A stretch of 64,000 nt of DNA from Pleomorphomonas sp. PLEO (GTDB lineage: Bacteria > Pseudomonadota > Alphaproteobacteria > Rhizobiales > Pleomorphomonadaceae). A program made the translations under genes and the position numbers. Below the pieces are notes generated by a model, which searched no databases, had not been told where the DNA came from, and saw nothing but the letters and a program-made list of their open reading frames with translations. The stretch lies in NCBI RefSeq assembly GCF_041320595.1, contig NZ_CP166625.1, positions 2,243,501-2,307,500 on the forward strand, read 5' to 3'. Positions 43,930-54,625 of this stretch are shown here, in pieces. The stretch's first letter is position 1. The number at the start of each line of letters is the position of its first letter.

Positions 43930-45057
43930 ATGACCAGCATCACTCTCTCCGGCGTCAACAAGTCTTTCGGCGCCAACTTCCCCGTCATCAATGGCGTCGA
44001 TCTCAAGATCGACGAAGGCGAGTTCTGCGTCTTTCTCGGACCATCGGGCTGTGGCAAGTCGACGCTGCTGCGCATGGTGGCCGGCCTTGAGATGGCCTAC
44101 ACCGGTCAGATCCGCATCGGCGACCGGGTGGTCGACAAGGTGGAACCGGCCGACCGGCAGGTCGCCATGGTGTTCCAGAACTACGCGCTCTACCCGCACA
44201 TGACCGTCTACGAGAACATGGCCTTCGGCCTCCGTCAGGCGAAGACGCCCAAGGACGAGATCGAGCGCCGCGTCCAGGAGGCGGCACGCATCCTGCAGAT
44301 CGAACCGCTTCTTCAGCGCATGCCCAAGGCGCTGTCCGGCGGCCAGCGCCAACGCGTCGCCATCGGCCGGGCCATCGTCCGCCAGCCCAAAGTGTTCCTG
44401 TTCGACGAGCCGCTTTCCAACCTCGACGCCGCCTTGCGCGTCCACATGCGCTCGGAAATTGCCACGCTGCACCGCAACTTCCCGGCGGCGTCGATGATCT
44501 ACGTGACGCACGACCAGACGGAAGCCATGGCGCTGGCCGACAAGATCGTGCTGCTGCATGCCGGAAAAGACATGCTGAAGCACGGCTCGATCGCCCAGGT
44601 CGGCAAGCCGCTCGACCTTTATCACCGGCCGCGCAACCTGTTCGTCGCCGGCTTCCTGGGGTCGCCGACCATGAACTTCCTGCCGGCGACCTTCGTTGCC
44701 CAGGAGCAGGGCGGCGCTCGCGTGGCGCTTAAGGGCGGCGAGGAAATCCTGGTGCCGGTCGATGGCTCCAAGCTCGCCGCCGGCGCGCCGGTCACCCTTG
44801 GCGTCCGGCCGGAACATCTTGCCCCGGTGCCGGCGCCGGCCGCTCAGACGCTGACGCGCAAGGTGTCGGCGGTGGAGCATTTCGGCGAATACAGCTTCGT
44901 CTACCTCGACAGCGGCACCCCGGCGCCGATGATCGCCAAGGTGCCGGGCGATGGCGGCGTCAAGGCGGGCGATAGCGCCAGCTATCTGGCGCCCATCGAT
45001 TGCTGCCACCTGTTCGATGCCGACGGCATCGCGCTCACCCATCTCACCAGCCTTTGA
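43930..45057 (+). CDS. Sugar ABC transporter ATPase (MalK/UgpC-like)
   Basis: This 375-residue ATPase has Walker A GPSGCGKST, signature LSGGQRQRVAIGRA, Walker B VFLFDEPLSNLD and H-loop YVTHDQ, then a C-terminal TOBE-type regulatory domain from about residue 240. It powers the two permeases encoded upstream. It lacks the roughly 20-residue insertion seen in the two ATPases of the 50-63 kb clusters, indicating a different subfamily. The gap to the GH3 gene is 49 bp. Confidence 0.94.
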   Translation: MTSITLSGVNKSFGANFPVINGVDLKIDEGEFCVFLGPSGCGKSTLLRMVAGLEMAYTGQIRIGDRVVDKVEPADRQVAMVFQNYALYPHMTVYENMAFGLRQAKTPKDEIERRVQEAARILQIEPLLQRMPKALSGGQRQRVAIGRAIVRQPKVFLFDEPLSNLDAALRVHMRSEIATLHRNFPAASMIYVTHDQTEAMALADKIVLLHAGKDMLKHGSIAQVGKPLDLYHRPRNLFVAGFLGSPTMNFLPATFVAQEQGGARVALKGGEEILVPVDGSKLAAGAPVTLGVRPEHLAPVPAPAAQTLTRKVSAVEHFGEYSFVYLDSGTPAPMIAKVPGDGGVKAGDSASYLAPIDCCHLFDADGIALTHLTSL

Positions 45058-45106
45058 TCCTTCCCGATCTTCAGCAGGACGGCCGAACGGCCGCAAAGAG
45101 CCCATC

Positions 45107-47479
45107 ATGACCTTTGTCTACAAAGACCCCAGCAAGCCGATCGCCGATCGCGTCGCCGACCTCCTGGCGCGCATGACCATCGAAGAGAAGATCGCCCAGA
45201 TGCACGCGATGTGGCTGGTGCTCGACGAGCACGGCAAGCATCGCCCGCGCACCGAGGACGCCTTCATCGGTCAGTCCGACGAGACGACGCTGAACGACAT
45301 GCTCAAGAAGGGCCTCGGGCAGATCACCCGGCCGCTCGGCACCCGCTCGATCGATCCGGCCGAAGGCGTTCGGGCCTTGAACAGCCTGCAGAAATTCCTG
45401 GTCGAGGAGACCCGCCTCGGCATTCCGGCGATCAGCCATGAAGAATGCCTCTCCGGCATGATGGCGCGCGGCGCCACGCTGTTTCCGTCCTCGCTCGCCT
45501 ATGGCGCCACCTGGAACCCCGAGCTGATCGAACAGGTCGGCAAGGTCATCGGCGAGGAAGTACGCTCGCTCGGCGGCCATCAGGGCCTCGCGCCGGTGCT
45601 CGACGTCGCCCGCGACGCCCGCTGGGGTCGCACCGAGGAAACCTTCGGCGAAGATCCCTATCTGGTTGGCGTCATGGCCACTCGCTATGTGCGCGGCATG
45701 CAGGGACCGAAGCGCGATTTCCTGGCCACCCTCAAGCATTACGCCGGCCATTCCTTCTCGGAAGGTGGCCGCAACCACGCGCCGATCCATCTTGGCTGGC
45801 GCGAACTCAACGACATTTTCCTGCTGCCGTTCGAAATGGCGGTGAAAGAGGCCAACGCGGGGTCGGTGATGCCGGCCTATCATGACATCGACAACGAGCC
45901 GAGCCATGCCAGCAAGCACCTTCTGACCAAGGTGCTGCGCGAGGACTGGGGCTTTGATGGCCTGATCGTCGCCGACTATATCGGCGTCAGCCTGCTCTAT
46001 CAGCACCATGGCATTGCCTCCAACCAAGCCGAGGCGGCGGCGCTGTCGTTCAACGCCGGCCTCGATCAGGAGCTGCCGGGCGAGGATTGCGCCACCCATC
46101 TGCGCGAAGCGCTCGACCGTGGTCTGATCACGGTGGAGAAGATCGACGAGATCGTGGCCCGCGTGCTGACCGAGAAGTTCCGTCTCGGCCTGTTCGAAAA
46201 GCCCTATACGGATGACAAGGCGATCCGGCTGAAGAGCCCGGAGGCGATCGCTCTCGCCCGCAAGGTGGCCGAGCAGTCGGTGACCATTGTCGACAACAAC
46301 GGCATCCTGCCGCTCGATCCCAAGAAGAAGATCGCGCTGATCGGCCCGTCGGCCGACGATCCGCTGGCGCTGCTCGGCGACTATTCCTTCCCGGTGCACC
46401 TGATCCTGTCGGACTCCAACGAGAGCGCCGCCACGGTGGTAACGCCGCGCGCCGCCTTCCAGGCCGCCGCCGGCAACGCCAACCTGATCTATGCCCGTGG
46501 CTGCAACATCCTCGACGAGCGCAAGTCCGGCGCGCCGGTGTTCCCCGGCGATGTCGATGACTCCTCGGTGGTCACCCAGGTGTCTAACGTCTCCACGCGC
46601 ACCGACATGATCGCCGACGCCGTCGCTGCGGCCAAGGCGGCCGATGTCGCCATCGTCTGCGTCGGTGACCTCTCGGGCATCTTCCAGACCGGTACCGTCG
46701 GCGAGGGCTCGGACGCCGATACGCTGGAGCTGCCGGGCGTGCAGCAGCAGCTGCTCGCGGCGGTGGTTGCCACCGGTACGCCGGTGGTGGTGGTGCTGTC
46801 GGCCGGTCGCCAGTACAATCTCGGCGGCTTGGAAGACAAGCTGGCCGCCCAGGTGTGGACCTTCTTCGCCGGCCAGGAAGGCGGCAACGCGCTGTTCGAT
46901 GTGCTCAACGGCAAGGTGGAGCCGTCGGGTCGCCTGACGCTGTCGGTGCCGCGCAACGTCGGCGCCTCGCCTTACTTCTACAATCACAAGCTCAAGAGCT
47001 CGGGCACGCCGATCGCTCGCCACTTCGGCAGCCAGTATCCGTTCGGCCACGGCCTCAGCTACACCACCTTCGCCTTCGAGGATATCAAGCTGGCATCCGA
47101 CAAGGTGGACGTGGAGACGGGCGAGATCGCCGTCAGCTTCAAGGTGAAGAACACCGGAGGCCGCAAGGGCGTCGCCGTGCCGCAGCTCTACATCCGCGAC
47201 GTGCTCGCCTCGGTGGTGCGGCCGGTCAAGGAGCTGAAGGCGTTCGGCCGCGTCGAGCTTCAGCCGGGCGAGACCAAGACCGTCACCTTCACCGTGCCGG
47301 TCGACATGCTCTGCTTCACCGGCCCCGAGGGCTACCGCATCGTCGAGCCGGGCGAACACGAGTTGCAGCTCGGCGCCTCCAGCGCCGACATCCGCCTGAA
47401 AACCAAGGTGGAAGTCACCGGCAAGACGCGCAAGCTGCCGAAGAAGTGGCGCATGGAGAGCACCTGCGCCGTCGCGTAA
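45107..47479 (+). CDS. Glycoside hydrolase family 3 beta-glycosidase
   Basis: This 790-residue GH3 enzyme has an N-terminal TIM-barrel domain (about 5-320) with GRTEETFGEDPYLVG and KHYAGHS motifs and the catalytic nucleophile D290 in GLIVADYIGVS. The alpha/beta sandwich C-domain (about 370-640) carries GEGSDADTLELPGVQQQLL. A C-terminal FnIII-like domain (about 680-770) follows. There is no signal peptide, so it is cytosolic and acts on imported glycosides. It is most likely a beta-glucosidase or beta-xylosidase; the exact sugar cannot be told. It is the last gene of the LacI-controlled operon. The ribosome binding site is weak (AAAGAG). Confidence 0.93.
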   Translation: MTFVYKDPSKPIADRVADLLARMTIEEKIAQMHAMWLVLDEHGKHRPRTEDAFIGQSDETTLNDMLKKGLGQITRPLGTRSIDPAEGVRALNSLQKFLVEETRLGIPAISHEECLSGMMARGATLFPSSLAYGATWNPELIEQVGKVIGEEVRSLGGHQGLAPVLDVARDARWGRTEETFGEDPYLVGVMATRYVRGMQGPKRDFLATLKHYAGHSFSEGGRNHAPIHLGWRELNDIFLLPFEMAVKEANAGSVMPAYHDIDNEPSHASKHLLTKVLREDWGFDGLIVADYIGVSLLYQHHGIASNQAEAAALSFNAGLDQELPGEDCATHLREALDRGLITVEKIDEIVARVLTEKFRLGLFEKPYTDDKAIRLKSPEAIALARKVAEQSVTIVDNNGILPLDPKKKIALIGPSADDPLALLGDYSFPVHLILSDSNESAATVVTPRAAFQAAAGNANLIYARGCNILDERKSGAPVFPGDVDDSSVVTQVSNVSTRTDMIADAVAAAKAADVAIVCVGDLSGIFQTGTVGEGSDADTLELPGVQQQLLAAVVATGTPVVVVLSAGRQYNLGGLEDKLAAQVWTFFAGQEGGNALFDVLNGKVEPSGRLTLSVPRNVGASPYFYNHKLKSSGTPIARHFGSQYPFGHGLSYTTFAFEDIKLASDKVDVETGEIAVSFKVKNTGGRKGVAVPQLYIRDVLASVVRPVKELKAFGRVELQPGETKTVTFTVPVDMLCFTGPEGYRIVEPGEHELQLGASSADIRLKTKVEVTGKTRKLPKKWRMESTCAVA

Positions 47480-47501
47480 TAGTACGACAAAAAAGCCACG
47501 T

Positions 47502-47526
47502 AGCCGGGGGAACCATCTCCCCGGCT
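47502..47526 (+). terminator. Hairpin at end of the glycoside operon
   Basis: AGCCGGGG (47502-47509) / CCCCGGCT (47519-47526) forms a perfect 8-bp stem 22 bp after the GH3 stop. AAAAAA lies upstream but only TGAC follows, so it is a moderate terminator. Confidence 0.6.
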
Positions 47527-47864
47527 TGACTTCCGCCTTGTCAATGAATCGTTTCGAGGAAATAAAAGAGGCAGAGGATTTCAGAATTCGAAGGGGTTGA
47601 GCGCGAGGCCGCGCCTGATCCTTTCCCAGTTTCCGGCGGTGATAACTCCCGCGCCGCCGGAGAACGCGCGGACGCTTCCCACCCGCGCCTTACGCCCCCC
47701 GGCGTCGAATGCGAGGCGGACCTCCTTCCCGAGGCCGCCTCGCTGGCGTTTTAGGCCCCTTCGCCGCGCGGCTATTGTCAGGCGCCTGAAACGCCAACGG
47801 GCGCCGAGAAGGGCGCCCGCCGATTTACGTGAAGGGTGACTGTCTCTGGGCGGCGCGCCGGCCG
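47527..47864. other. Intergenic region between convergent GH3 and chemoreceptor genes
   Basis: About 340 bp. The minus strand holds a possible 33-residue ORF at 47581-47682 (GTG after TAAGG, ending NPFEF) whose composition is protein-like and whose frame is open further upstream without a start. It may be the remnant of a lost gene. A GGGCGCC/GGCGCCC hairpin at about 47797-47818 may end the chemoreceptor transcript. Confidence 0.4.
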
Positions 47865-49580
47865 TCAGGCGGCGCGCAGGTTCGAGACGAAGGCGTTCAC
47901 TTCCTTCTGCAGCGTGCTCGACTGTTCGTTCAGCCGATCCGACAGCGTCATCAGCTGGGTCGAGGCAGCGCCGGTCATTTCGGCGGCGGTGCTGACGCCG
48001 GAGATGTTGTTGGTGACATCGGTGGTGCCGGTCGCGGCGAGTTGGGTGTTGCGTGCGATTTCGCTGGTCGCCGCCCCCTGTTCCTCGACCGCGCTGGCGA
48101 TGGCCGCCGACGAGTTCTGGATGTTGGTGACGGTGCGCACGATGCGCGAGATGGCATCGACGGTGCTGCCGGTCGCCGCCTGGATCTCGCCGATCTTGCG
48201 GCCGATCTGGTCGGTGGCCTTGGCGGTCTGGTCGGCCAGCTGCTTGACCTCGGCCGCGACGACGGCAAAGCCCTTGCCGGCATCGCCTGCGCGGGCCGCC
48301 TCGATGGTGGCGTTGAGTGCCAACAGATTGGTCTGCGCGGCGATGTTGGAGATCAGCACCACCACTTCGCCGATCTGCTGGGCGGCTTGCGATAGCGTCT
48401 GAACGTTTTGCGCACTGGTTTCGGCTTCGCTGGCGGCATCGCGGGCGATCGACGACGACTGGCTGACCTGCTTGGAAATCTCCTGGATGGAGGCGGAGAG
48501 TTCCTCGGCACCGGCGGCGACGGTTTGCACGTTGGTGGCCGCTTCCTCGGCAGCGCCGGCCACGGCCTGCGCCTGACGCGCCGTCTCCTCGGCGGTGGCG
48601 GAGAGGTTCTTGGCGGCATCGGAGACTTCGCCCGATGATTTGCCAAAGCCGCTGGCAAGATCTTCCATGCGAGAGACGAAGCTCTCCGCAAGTGCCGCGC
48701 GCTTGCGTATCGCCGCGTCCTCGGCTGCCTTGGCGGCTTCCTGCGCCTTGCGCGCCGCTTCAGCCTCGATCAGGCTGTTGCGGAAGGATTCGAGGCCGCC
48801 GGCGATGGCGCCGACCTCGTCCTTGCGGTCGATGCCGACGATAGTCAGGCTATAATGACCCGATTGCATCGACTTCATGGCCTCGATCAGCTTGGCGATC
48901 GGTGCCGTCACGCCACCGCGCAACAGCCAGACGGCAAGGCCGATCACCGCGACGACGATGGAGCCGATGACGATGAGGGTTGTCCAGACCGACGACCAGG
49001 AAACGGCGGTGTTCTGGTCGCTGCGCGACGCCACGTCCGCCAGGATGGCATTGTTCAGCTTGGTGGCTTTGTCCTGGATCGAATCGAGAAGCGGCCGGCA
49101 TTCGGCATTGAGCTTGACGAGCGCCTTGGCATTCTCGGCCGGGTCGGAAGAGCTCGACATCTTCGCGACGTCGCCGCAAATCCCGCTCATCGCCGACTGG
49201 ATAGAATTGCGGTAGTCCTCGATCCCGCTCTTGAAGTCGGCGGGGATGTTGGCCAACGCCTCGTCGATGTATTTGCCGTAACTGGTCAGCGCCTCGTCCC
49301 TGGTTTTGGCGGCGGTGGCGTTTTCCTCATCCGAGGTGGCCGACGCGTTCCAGTACAGGCTCGCTTTGATTTCTGAGACCCTTCGGGAGGCCCGCACCAT
49401 GCTCACCGAGGCATCCATCGGACCGGCGATCAGATTACTGTAGTCCGTATCGATCTTGATCATGTTGTAGCCGGCGTAGCCAGCGCCGAACAAAGCGCCC
49501 ACGCCGAGCAGCATCAGCAGGCTGACCACCTTGGCCATGAGTGAAAGATTGGCGTATGACAATTTGGTCCACCGTTTCAC
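47865..49580 (-). CDS. Methyl-accepting chemotaxis protein, copy 2
   Basis: This 571-residue chemoreceptor is a clear paralogue of the one at 6031-7740. It shares the [19 protein letters not shown] start, the periplasmic helical bundle with two Cys ([10 protein letters not shown] and NAECRPLLD), TM2 near 195-215, HAMP, and a signalling domain with tip [16 protein letters not shown]. The last residues are VSNLRAA, again without a CheR pentapeptide. The GTG at 49580 is listed, while a TTG at 49562 aligned with the other copy is an alternative. No chemotaxis operon is nearby, so it must signal to a complex encoded elsewhere. Confidence 0.93.
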   Translation of the reverse strand: MKRWTKLSYANLSLMAKVVSLLMLLGVGALFGAGYAGYNMIKIDTDYSNLIAGPMDASVSMVRASRRVSEIKASLYWNASATSDEENATAAKTRDEALTSYGKYIDEALANIPADFKSGIEDYRNSIQSAMSGICGDVAKMSSSSDPAENAKALVKLNAECRPLLDSIQDKATKLNNAILADVASRSDQNTAVSWSSVWTTLIVIGSIVVAVIGLAVWLLRGGVTAPIAKLIEAMKSMQSGHYSLTIVGIDRKDEVGAIAGGLESFRNSLIEAEAARKAQEAAKAAEDAAIRKRAALAESFVSRMEDLASGFGKSSGEVSDAAKNLSATAEETARQAQAVAGAAEEAATNVQTVAAGAEELSASIQEISKQVSQSSSIARDAASEAETSAQNVQTLSQAAQQIGEVVVLISNIAAQTNLLALNATIEAARAGDAGKGFAVVAAEVKQLADQTAKATDQIGRKIGEIQAATGSTVDAISRIVRTVTNIQNSSAAIASAVEEQGAATSEIARNTQLAATGTTDVTNNISGVSTAAEMTGAASTQLMTLSDRLNEQSSTLQKEVNAFVSNLRAA

Positions 49581-49817
49581 ACGAAGTTGATATTCGTGGT
49601 GAATAATTGCCTATGTTTGTTTATAGACCATGAAAGGTTTTTTAAATTCGCCGAGAAGCGAGAAATTATTAGTTAATAGAATATTAATACGCACAGAGAT
49701 CAGGTGATGGCTGAGGCGAACCGGATTTCTGTCAATAAATATGGGAGAATTACTTCCTTTCGTTCTTTGGAGTAGCATTCTCGGGGGAGGGTCTGGGGCG
49801 TTTCCCGCCGGTCAGAC
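49581..49817. other. AT-rich upstream region of chemoreceptor 2
   Basis: 237 bp with AT-rich tracts (for example TTAATAGAATATTAATA) that resemble the upstream region of the first chemoreceptor. Probably its promoter; no gene seen. Confidence 0.4.
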
Positions 49818-50027
49818 TTGATCGGCGCGCTGCCGGACGAGGTGCCATGCAGGTGGTGCGCGCCTCATTGTATCTGCTCTGTTTTTCGGCCGTGCGCCGT
49901 CAACGGCTTCTGTGACGAACCGCAGAAGGCGGGCAAGAAGGGCTGCCTGACCAAGCCCGGCATGGACAACCACGCCGGCAGCCATGCCGAATGGTACGAG
50001 GGTTTCCCGGCGGTGGTTGCCGGATAA
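49818..50027 (+). CDS. Small Cys-rich protein, uncertain
   Basis: This is a possible 69-residue protein with six Cys in CRWCAPHCICSVFRPCAVNGFC and a seventh in KKGCLTKPG, followed by MDNHAGSHAEWYEGFPAVVAG. The Cys/His spacing suggests a zinc- or iron-sulfur-binding finger. Its composition is unlike the Arg/Pro-rich shadows typical of this GC content, and a perfect 10-bp hairpin starts one base after the stop. Against it: the start would be TTG and no clear ribosome site is visible. I recognise no family. Confidence 0.4.
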   Translation: MIGALPDEVPCRWCAPHCICSVFRPCAVNGFCDEPQKAGKKGCLTKPGMDNHAGSHAEWYEGFPAVVAG

Positions 50028-50054
50028 CGCACGCCGGGATTTGTCCGGCGTGCG
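50028..50054. terminator. Hairpin between the Cys-rich ORF and the UgpB-like gene
   Basis: CGCACGCCGG (50028-50037) / CCGGCGTGCG (50045-50054) is a perfect 10-bp stem with a 7-base loop, 21 bp after the minus-strand binding-protein stop. It can act in both directions, though T-runs are poor. Confidence 0.65.
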
Positions 50055-50075
50055 TCTTGTCGGGCGCGGAACCTG

Positions 50076-51362
50076 TTACTCCGCCTTCAGCACGCGTTCG
50101 GCATCCGCCGCCATTTCGGCAAGCGCATCCTTGGGGGTGACCTGACCGCGCTGCAGTTTGTCGAGAAGCGCCGACTGCGTCTTCCAGATATCGGCGCCGG
50201 TGTCGCGCGGGTAGGAGAACCAGGGAGCGGCGTAGGACATCTGCTCGAACACCGTGCGGTAGTTGGGGTTGGCGGCGTAGAAGTCGGCAAGGGTGGCCGC
50301 CGAGTTCTTGTTGGTGGGCATGTAGCCGGTGGCCTTGGAGATGTCGGCCTGAGCTTCGGGGCCGGTCATGTATTTGACGAAGGTCCAGGCGGCCTGTTGC
50401 GTCGCCGGGTCCTGGGCGAGGATGGTCATGGCGTTGCCGCCGGTCGGTAGGCCGCCGTGCTCCTTGTCGGCCATGGGGAATTTAGCGGTGGCAAGGTGGA
50501 AGCGGCCGCCGATCGCCTTGGTAAAGTCGGAGAGATCGGACGGCGAGCCGACGACCATGCCGAGCTTGCCGGCAAAGAACTGCTGCTGCGACGGCTCGGG
50601 CGTGGTGTCGACCGTCATGTTCGACTTGACGGCCATGTTCTGGGTCATCTCAAGGGCCTTGAGGCCCTTGTCATCGTTATAGCCGATGGCGGTCTGTTCG
50701 GCGTTGAGCATCGGCGCGCCGACCGACATGACCATCATCTGCCAGTACCAGTCGTCGCTGAGGCCGCCGACCGAGAAGTTGAGGCCGGCGACCGACGGAT
50801 CGGCGGCGGTGATCTTGGCGGCAAGGTCGGCGACGCCGTCCCAGCTAACTGGGAAGGACTGCATCGAGCCGCCGGCCTTGGTCACCAGATCCTCGTTGAC
50901 GTAGAGGATGGGCGTCGAGGCGTTGAAGGGAATGCCATACTGCGTCCCCTCGGACTGGCCGAGCTTCAACAGCGCCTCGCCGTAGTTGGCGGACACCCAG
51001 CCCTCGCCTTCGCCCTTCATGAACGGGTCGAGAGCCACGGCCTTGCCGTTGTCCTTGAGGGCGCTGACCAGCGAACCCAGCGAGGAATAGGAGGCGAGGT
51101 AGACGTCGGGCAGCGTACCGGCGGCGATGTCGCGCAATACGGCCTGATGGGCTTCCGAATAGTTGGTGGCCGGCACCATCATGTTGATCTTGATGTCGGG
51201 GTTCGCCGCCATGAACTTCGCCACCACCGGACGAAGGAAGTTGGCCGTGCTGGCAGAAGCGTGAAAGAAATTGAGGGTGACAGGTTGTGCCGCCTCAGCT
51301 AGAACGGGAAACGTCATAGCAAGGGTGGCCGCCAAGGCTACCGAACGATATGATTTGCGCAT
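50076..51362 (-). CDS. UgpB-like ABC transporter substrate-binding protein (cluster B)
   Basis: This is a 428-residue periplasmic protein. The signal peptide is about 1-24 (cleavage near AEA-AQP). It resembles glycerol-3-phosphate binding protein UgpB in the segment GIPFNASTPILYVNEDLVTKAGG (UgpB has QPFNSSTPVLYYN) and in ATGYMPTNKNSAATLADFYAANPNYRT. It is also a paralogue of the binding protein at 58775-60052. Start: the ATG at 51362, eight bases after AGGA; the ATG two codons upstream is too near that site. It is the last gene of a four-gene minus-strand operon; the ligand is probably a phospho-polyol or phosphodiester (inference). Confidence 0.92.
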   Translation of the reverse strand: MRKSYRSVALAATLAMTFPVLAEAAQPVTLNFFHASASTANFLRPVVAKFMAANPDIKINMMVPATNYSEAHQAVLRDIAAGTLPDVYLASYSSLGSLVSALKDNGKAVALDPFMKGEGEGWVSANYGEALLKLGQSEGTQYGIPFNASTPILYVNEDLVTKAGGSMQSFPVSWDGVADLAAKITAADPSVAGLNFSVGGLSDDWYWQMMVMSVGAPMLNAEQTAIGYNDDKGLKALEMTQNMAVKSNMTVDTTPEPSQQQFFAGKLGMVVGSPSDLSDFTKAIGGRFHLATAKFPMADKEHGGLPTGGNAMTILAQDPATQQAAWTFVKYMTGPEAQADISKATGYMPTNKNSAATLADFYAANPNYRTVFEQMSYAAPWFSYPRDTGADIWKTQSALLDKLQRGQVTPKDALAEMAADAERVLKAE

Positions 51363-51429
51363 TGCCATTATCCTGTGCGTGTTGCGATCATTCTGAGGGT
51401 GTGGAAAGTTGCCGCTTTCCGCGCCCTCT

Positions 51430-52263
51430 TTATTTGACGCCACTCATGGTTACGCCGCGAACGAACTGTCTTTGCAGGGCAAGGAACAATGCGATCATCG
51501 GCAGGGTGACGAGCGTTGCGCTCGCCATGAGCGGGCCAAAATCGTTGCCGCCGTCCTGACTGCGGAAATAGAGAATTCCCAAGGTCGGCGGCGCGAAGTT
51601 GGTCGACTTGATGACGATCATCGGCCAGTAGAGATCGTTCCAGTGGAAGGTGACCGAGAAGATGGCGAAGGCGGCGATGGCCGGCTTCAACGCCGGCACC
51701 ACGATCCGCATGACGATGTCGGCCTCGTTCATGCCGTCCTGGCGGGCGGCGAGGATGATGTCGTCGGGGATGCCGACGATGAACTGACGGAACATGATGA
51801 TCGCGAAGGCCGACGTCATGTAGGGCAGGATCAGGGCGAAGTAGCTGTCGAGCATCCGCATCCTGGCCAGCGTCAGGAATAGCGGGAAGGCCGGCACCTG
51901 CGGCGGAATGGCCATGGCCAGCACGACCAGCGCCATCAGAAGTCCTGCGCCCCGGAAGCGCAGCTTGGCCAGCGCATAGGCTGTCATCACCGACGTGACG
52001 ACCTGCAACCCGAGAATGATCGTGGTGACCAGCAGCCCGTTGGCGATGAACTGTAGCACCGGGCTTTCGATCAGCGCCCGGCCGTAGTTCTCCGCGGCGC
52101 TCTGCCAGATCGGCGGCGCGTCGGGCACCGCGCCGAACACCTCGGCGCTGGTGCGCAGCGAGGCGCGCACCATCCAGAAAAAGGGATAGACCATCGCGAG
52201 CGCGGCCGGCAGCAGGATGGCATGCGGGGCGAGGCGCCGGATGAAGCGGAGGAGAGCGGTCAT
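51430..52263 (-). CDS. ABC transporter permease (UgpE-like, cluster B)
   Basis: This 277-residue inner-membrane subunit has six TM helices (YPFFWMVRASLRTS after helix 1). The EAA-type loop reads LAARQDGMNEADIVMRIVVPALKP, so the EAA triad has diverged to LAA. GGGAGGG lies six bases before the ATG. It starts two bases after the stop of the partner permease and ends RGVTMSGVK, the usual UgpE/MalG tail. A TTG two codons earlier is less likely. Confidence 0.92.
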   Translation of the reverse strand: MTALLRFIRRLAPHAILLPAALAMVYPFFWMVRASLRTSAEVFGAVPDAPPIWQSAAENYGRALIESPVLQFIANGLLVTTIILGLQVVTSVMTAYALAKLRFRGAGLLMALVVLAMAIPPQVPAFPLFLTLARMRMLDSYFALILPYMTSAFAIIMFRQFIVGIPDDIILAARQDGMNEADIVMRIVVPALKPAIAAFAIFSVTFHWNDLYWPMIVIKSTNFAPPTLGILYFRSQDGGNDFGPLMASATLVTLPMIALFLALQRQFVRGVTMSGVK

Positions 52264-52265
52264 GA

Positions 52266-53172
52266 TCAACCCTCCCGCTTGCGGCTGGCGAGACCCTGCG
52301 CGACGGCGAATAGCCCGAGCAGGATGAGAAAGACGACGGTCAGCGCGCTGCCGTAGCCGACCTTCAGCGAAACGAAGCTGTCGCGCTGGATCTTGTAGAG
52401 CAGCACGTCGGTGGCGCCGTTGGGGCCGCCGTTGGTCAGCACCGCGATGGTGTCGAACACCTGGAAGGTCTGGATGAGGCTCAACAGCAGGACGACGAAG
52501 GTGGTGGGCGCCAGCATCGGCAGGAAAACGTAGCGGGCGCGATCCCAGAAGCGGTCGATGCCGTCGAGCGCCGCCGCTTCCTCCACCTCCTTGGGAATAG
52601 TGGTGAAGCCGGCCAGGAACAGGATGAAGTTGAAGCCGAGCAACTGCCAGATGCCGATGATGGCCAAGCCGATAAGGGCCAGGCGCGGATCGGAGAAGAA
52701 GTCCGGACGGCCGAGACCGATCGCTTCGGTCAGGTCGGCGACGGGGCCGATCCGGCCATTGAGAATGTAGCTCCAGACGATCGACATCGCCGTCAGCGTG
52801 CTGGCGACCGGCAGGAAAAACACGATTTCGTAGAAGCGCTTGCTCCGCGTCCGGCTCTTGACCAGCGCCGCCAGCACGAAGGCCAGCAGCACCGACACGG
52901 GAACCACGATGGCCGAATAGGTGGCGCTGTTCCTGAGCGCGTTCCAGAAGTCGGGATCGGAGAACAGCTGGCCGTAGTTGTCGAGGCCGACGAATTTCAT
53001 CGTCGGGCGGCCGAACTTGTAGTTGGTCAGGCTGATGGCGGCGACGATGATCAGCGGCGCGACGATGGTCGCCACCGTCAGCAGAAAGGCCGGCGCCGAC
53101 AAGAGATAGGCCCAGGAGGCATAGGCGAGGGGCTTGCTTGCCGGCCTCACTCCTCGGCGGGTGGAGGCCGCG

Positions 53173-53189
<17 letters not shown>
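52266..53189 (-). CDS. ABC transporter permease (UgpA-like, cluster B)
   Basis: This 307-residue inner-membrane subunit has six TM helices, the first after a 25-residue cytosolic lead. EAA loop: VEEAAALDGIDRFWDRARYVFLPML. The ATG at 53189 has GGAGG seven bases upstream and lies inside the last codons of the ATPase gene (17-bp overlap), so expression is coupled. The open frame up to 53588 runs antiparallel through the ATPase and is not coding. Confidence 0.92.
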
Positions 53190-54375
<1,186 letters not shown>

Positions 54376-54625
54376 TTCAAATCCTATTTTCCGGCTGTTC
54401 ACCGACAAGGGGGCGGAGCGCTGGAAAAGCGGTTCCGTGAGAGGTGACTTGGCCAGGTAACATGGCCATGCCCTAACATCGGCCTTGTGAAGGGATGATG
54501 ACAAAAGCGAAACAAACATTTGAATTACAAAGAAAAAACAGCTTGATTATTAAATAACTAGTTGGTTACAAATACGAAATTGAACGAGCCGATTGACAAT
54601 GGCGGCCCAACAGGGAGTAAGGCTT
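54376..54625. promoter_or_regulatory. Divergent promoter region of cluster B
   Basis: 250 bp between the importer operon and the phosphoesterase operon. The right half is AT-rich and contains AACTAGTT (54556-54563) within TAACTAGTTGGTTA, a possible operator for the TetR regulator encoded downstream. I looked for a Pho box (paired CTGTCAT-like repeats) and did not find a convincing one. Confidence 0.45.

Noticed and set aside
45071-47359. 762-codon minus-strand ORF antisense to the GH3 gene
   Set aside because: Shadow frame; similar antisense ORFs lie over both chemoreceptors and the HD-GYP gene for the same reason.
54376-54625. Pho box upstream of the phosphoesterase cluster
   Set aside because: No pair of CTGTCAT-like 7-mers at 11-bp spacing could be found; phosphate regulation is therefore not claimed.
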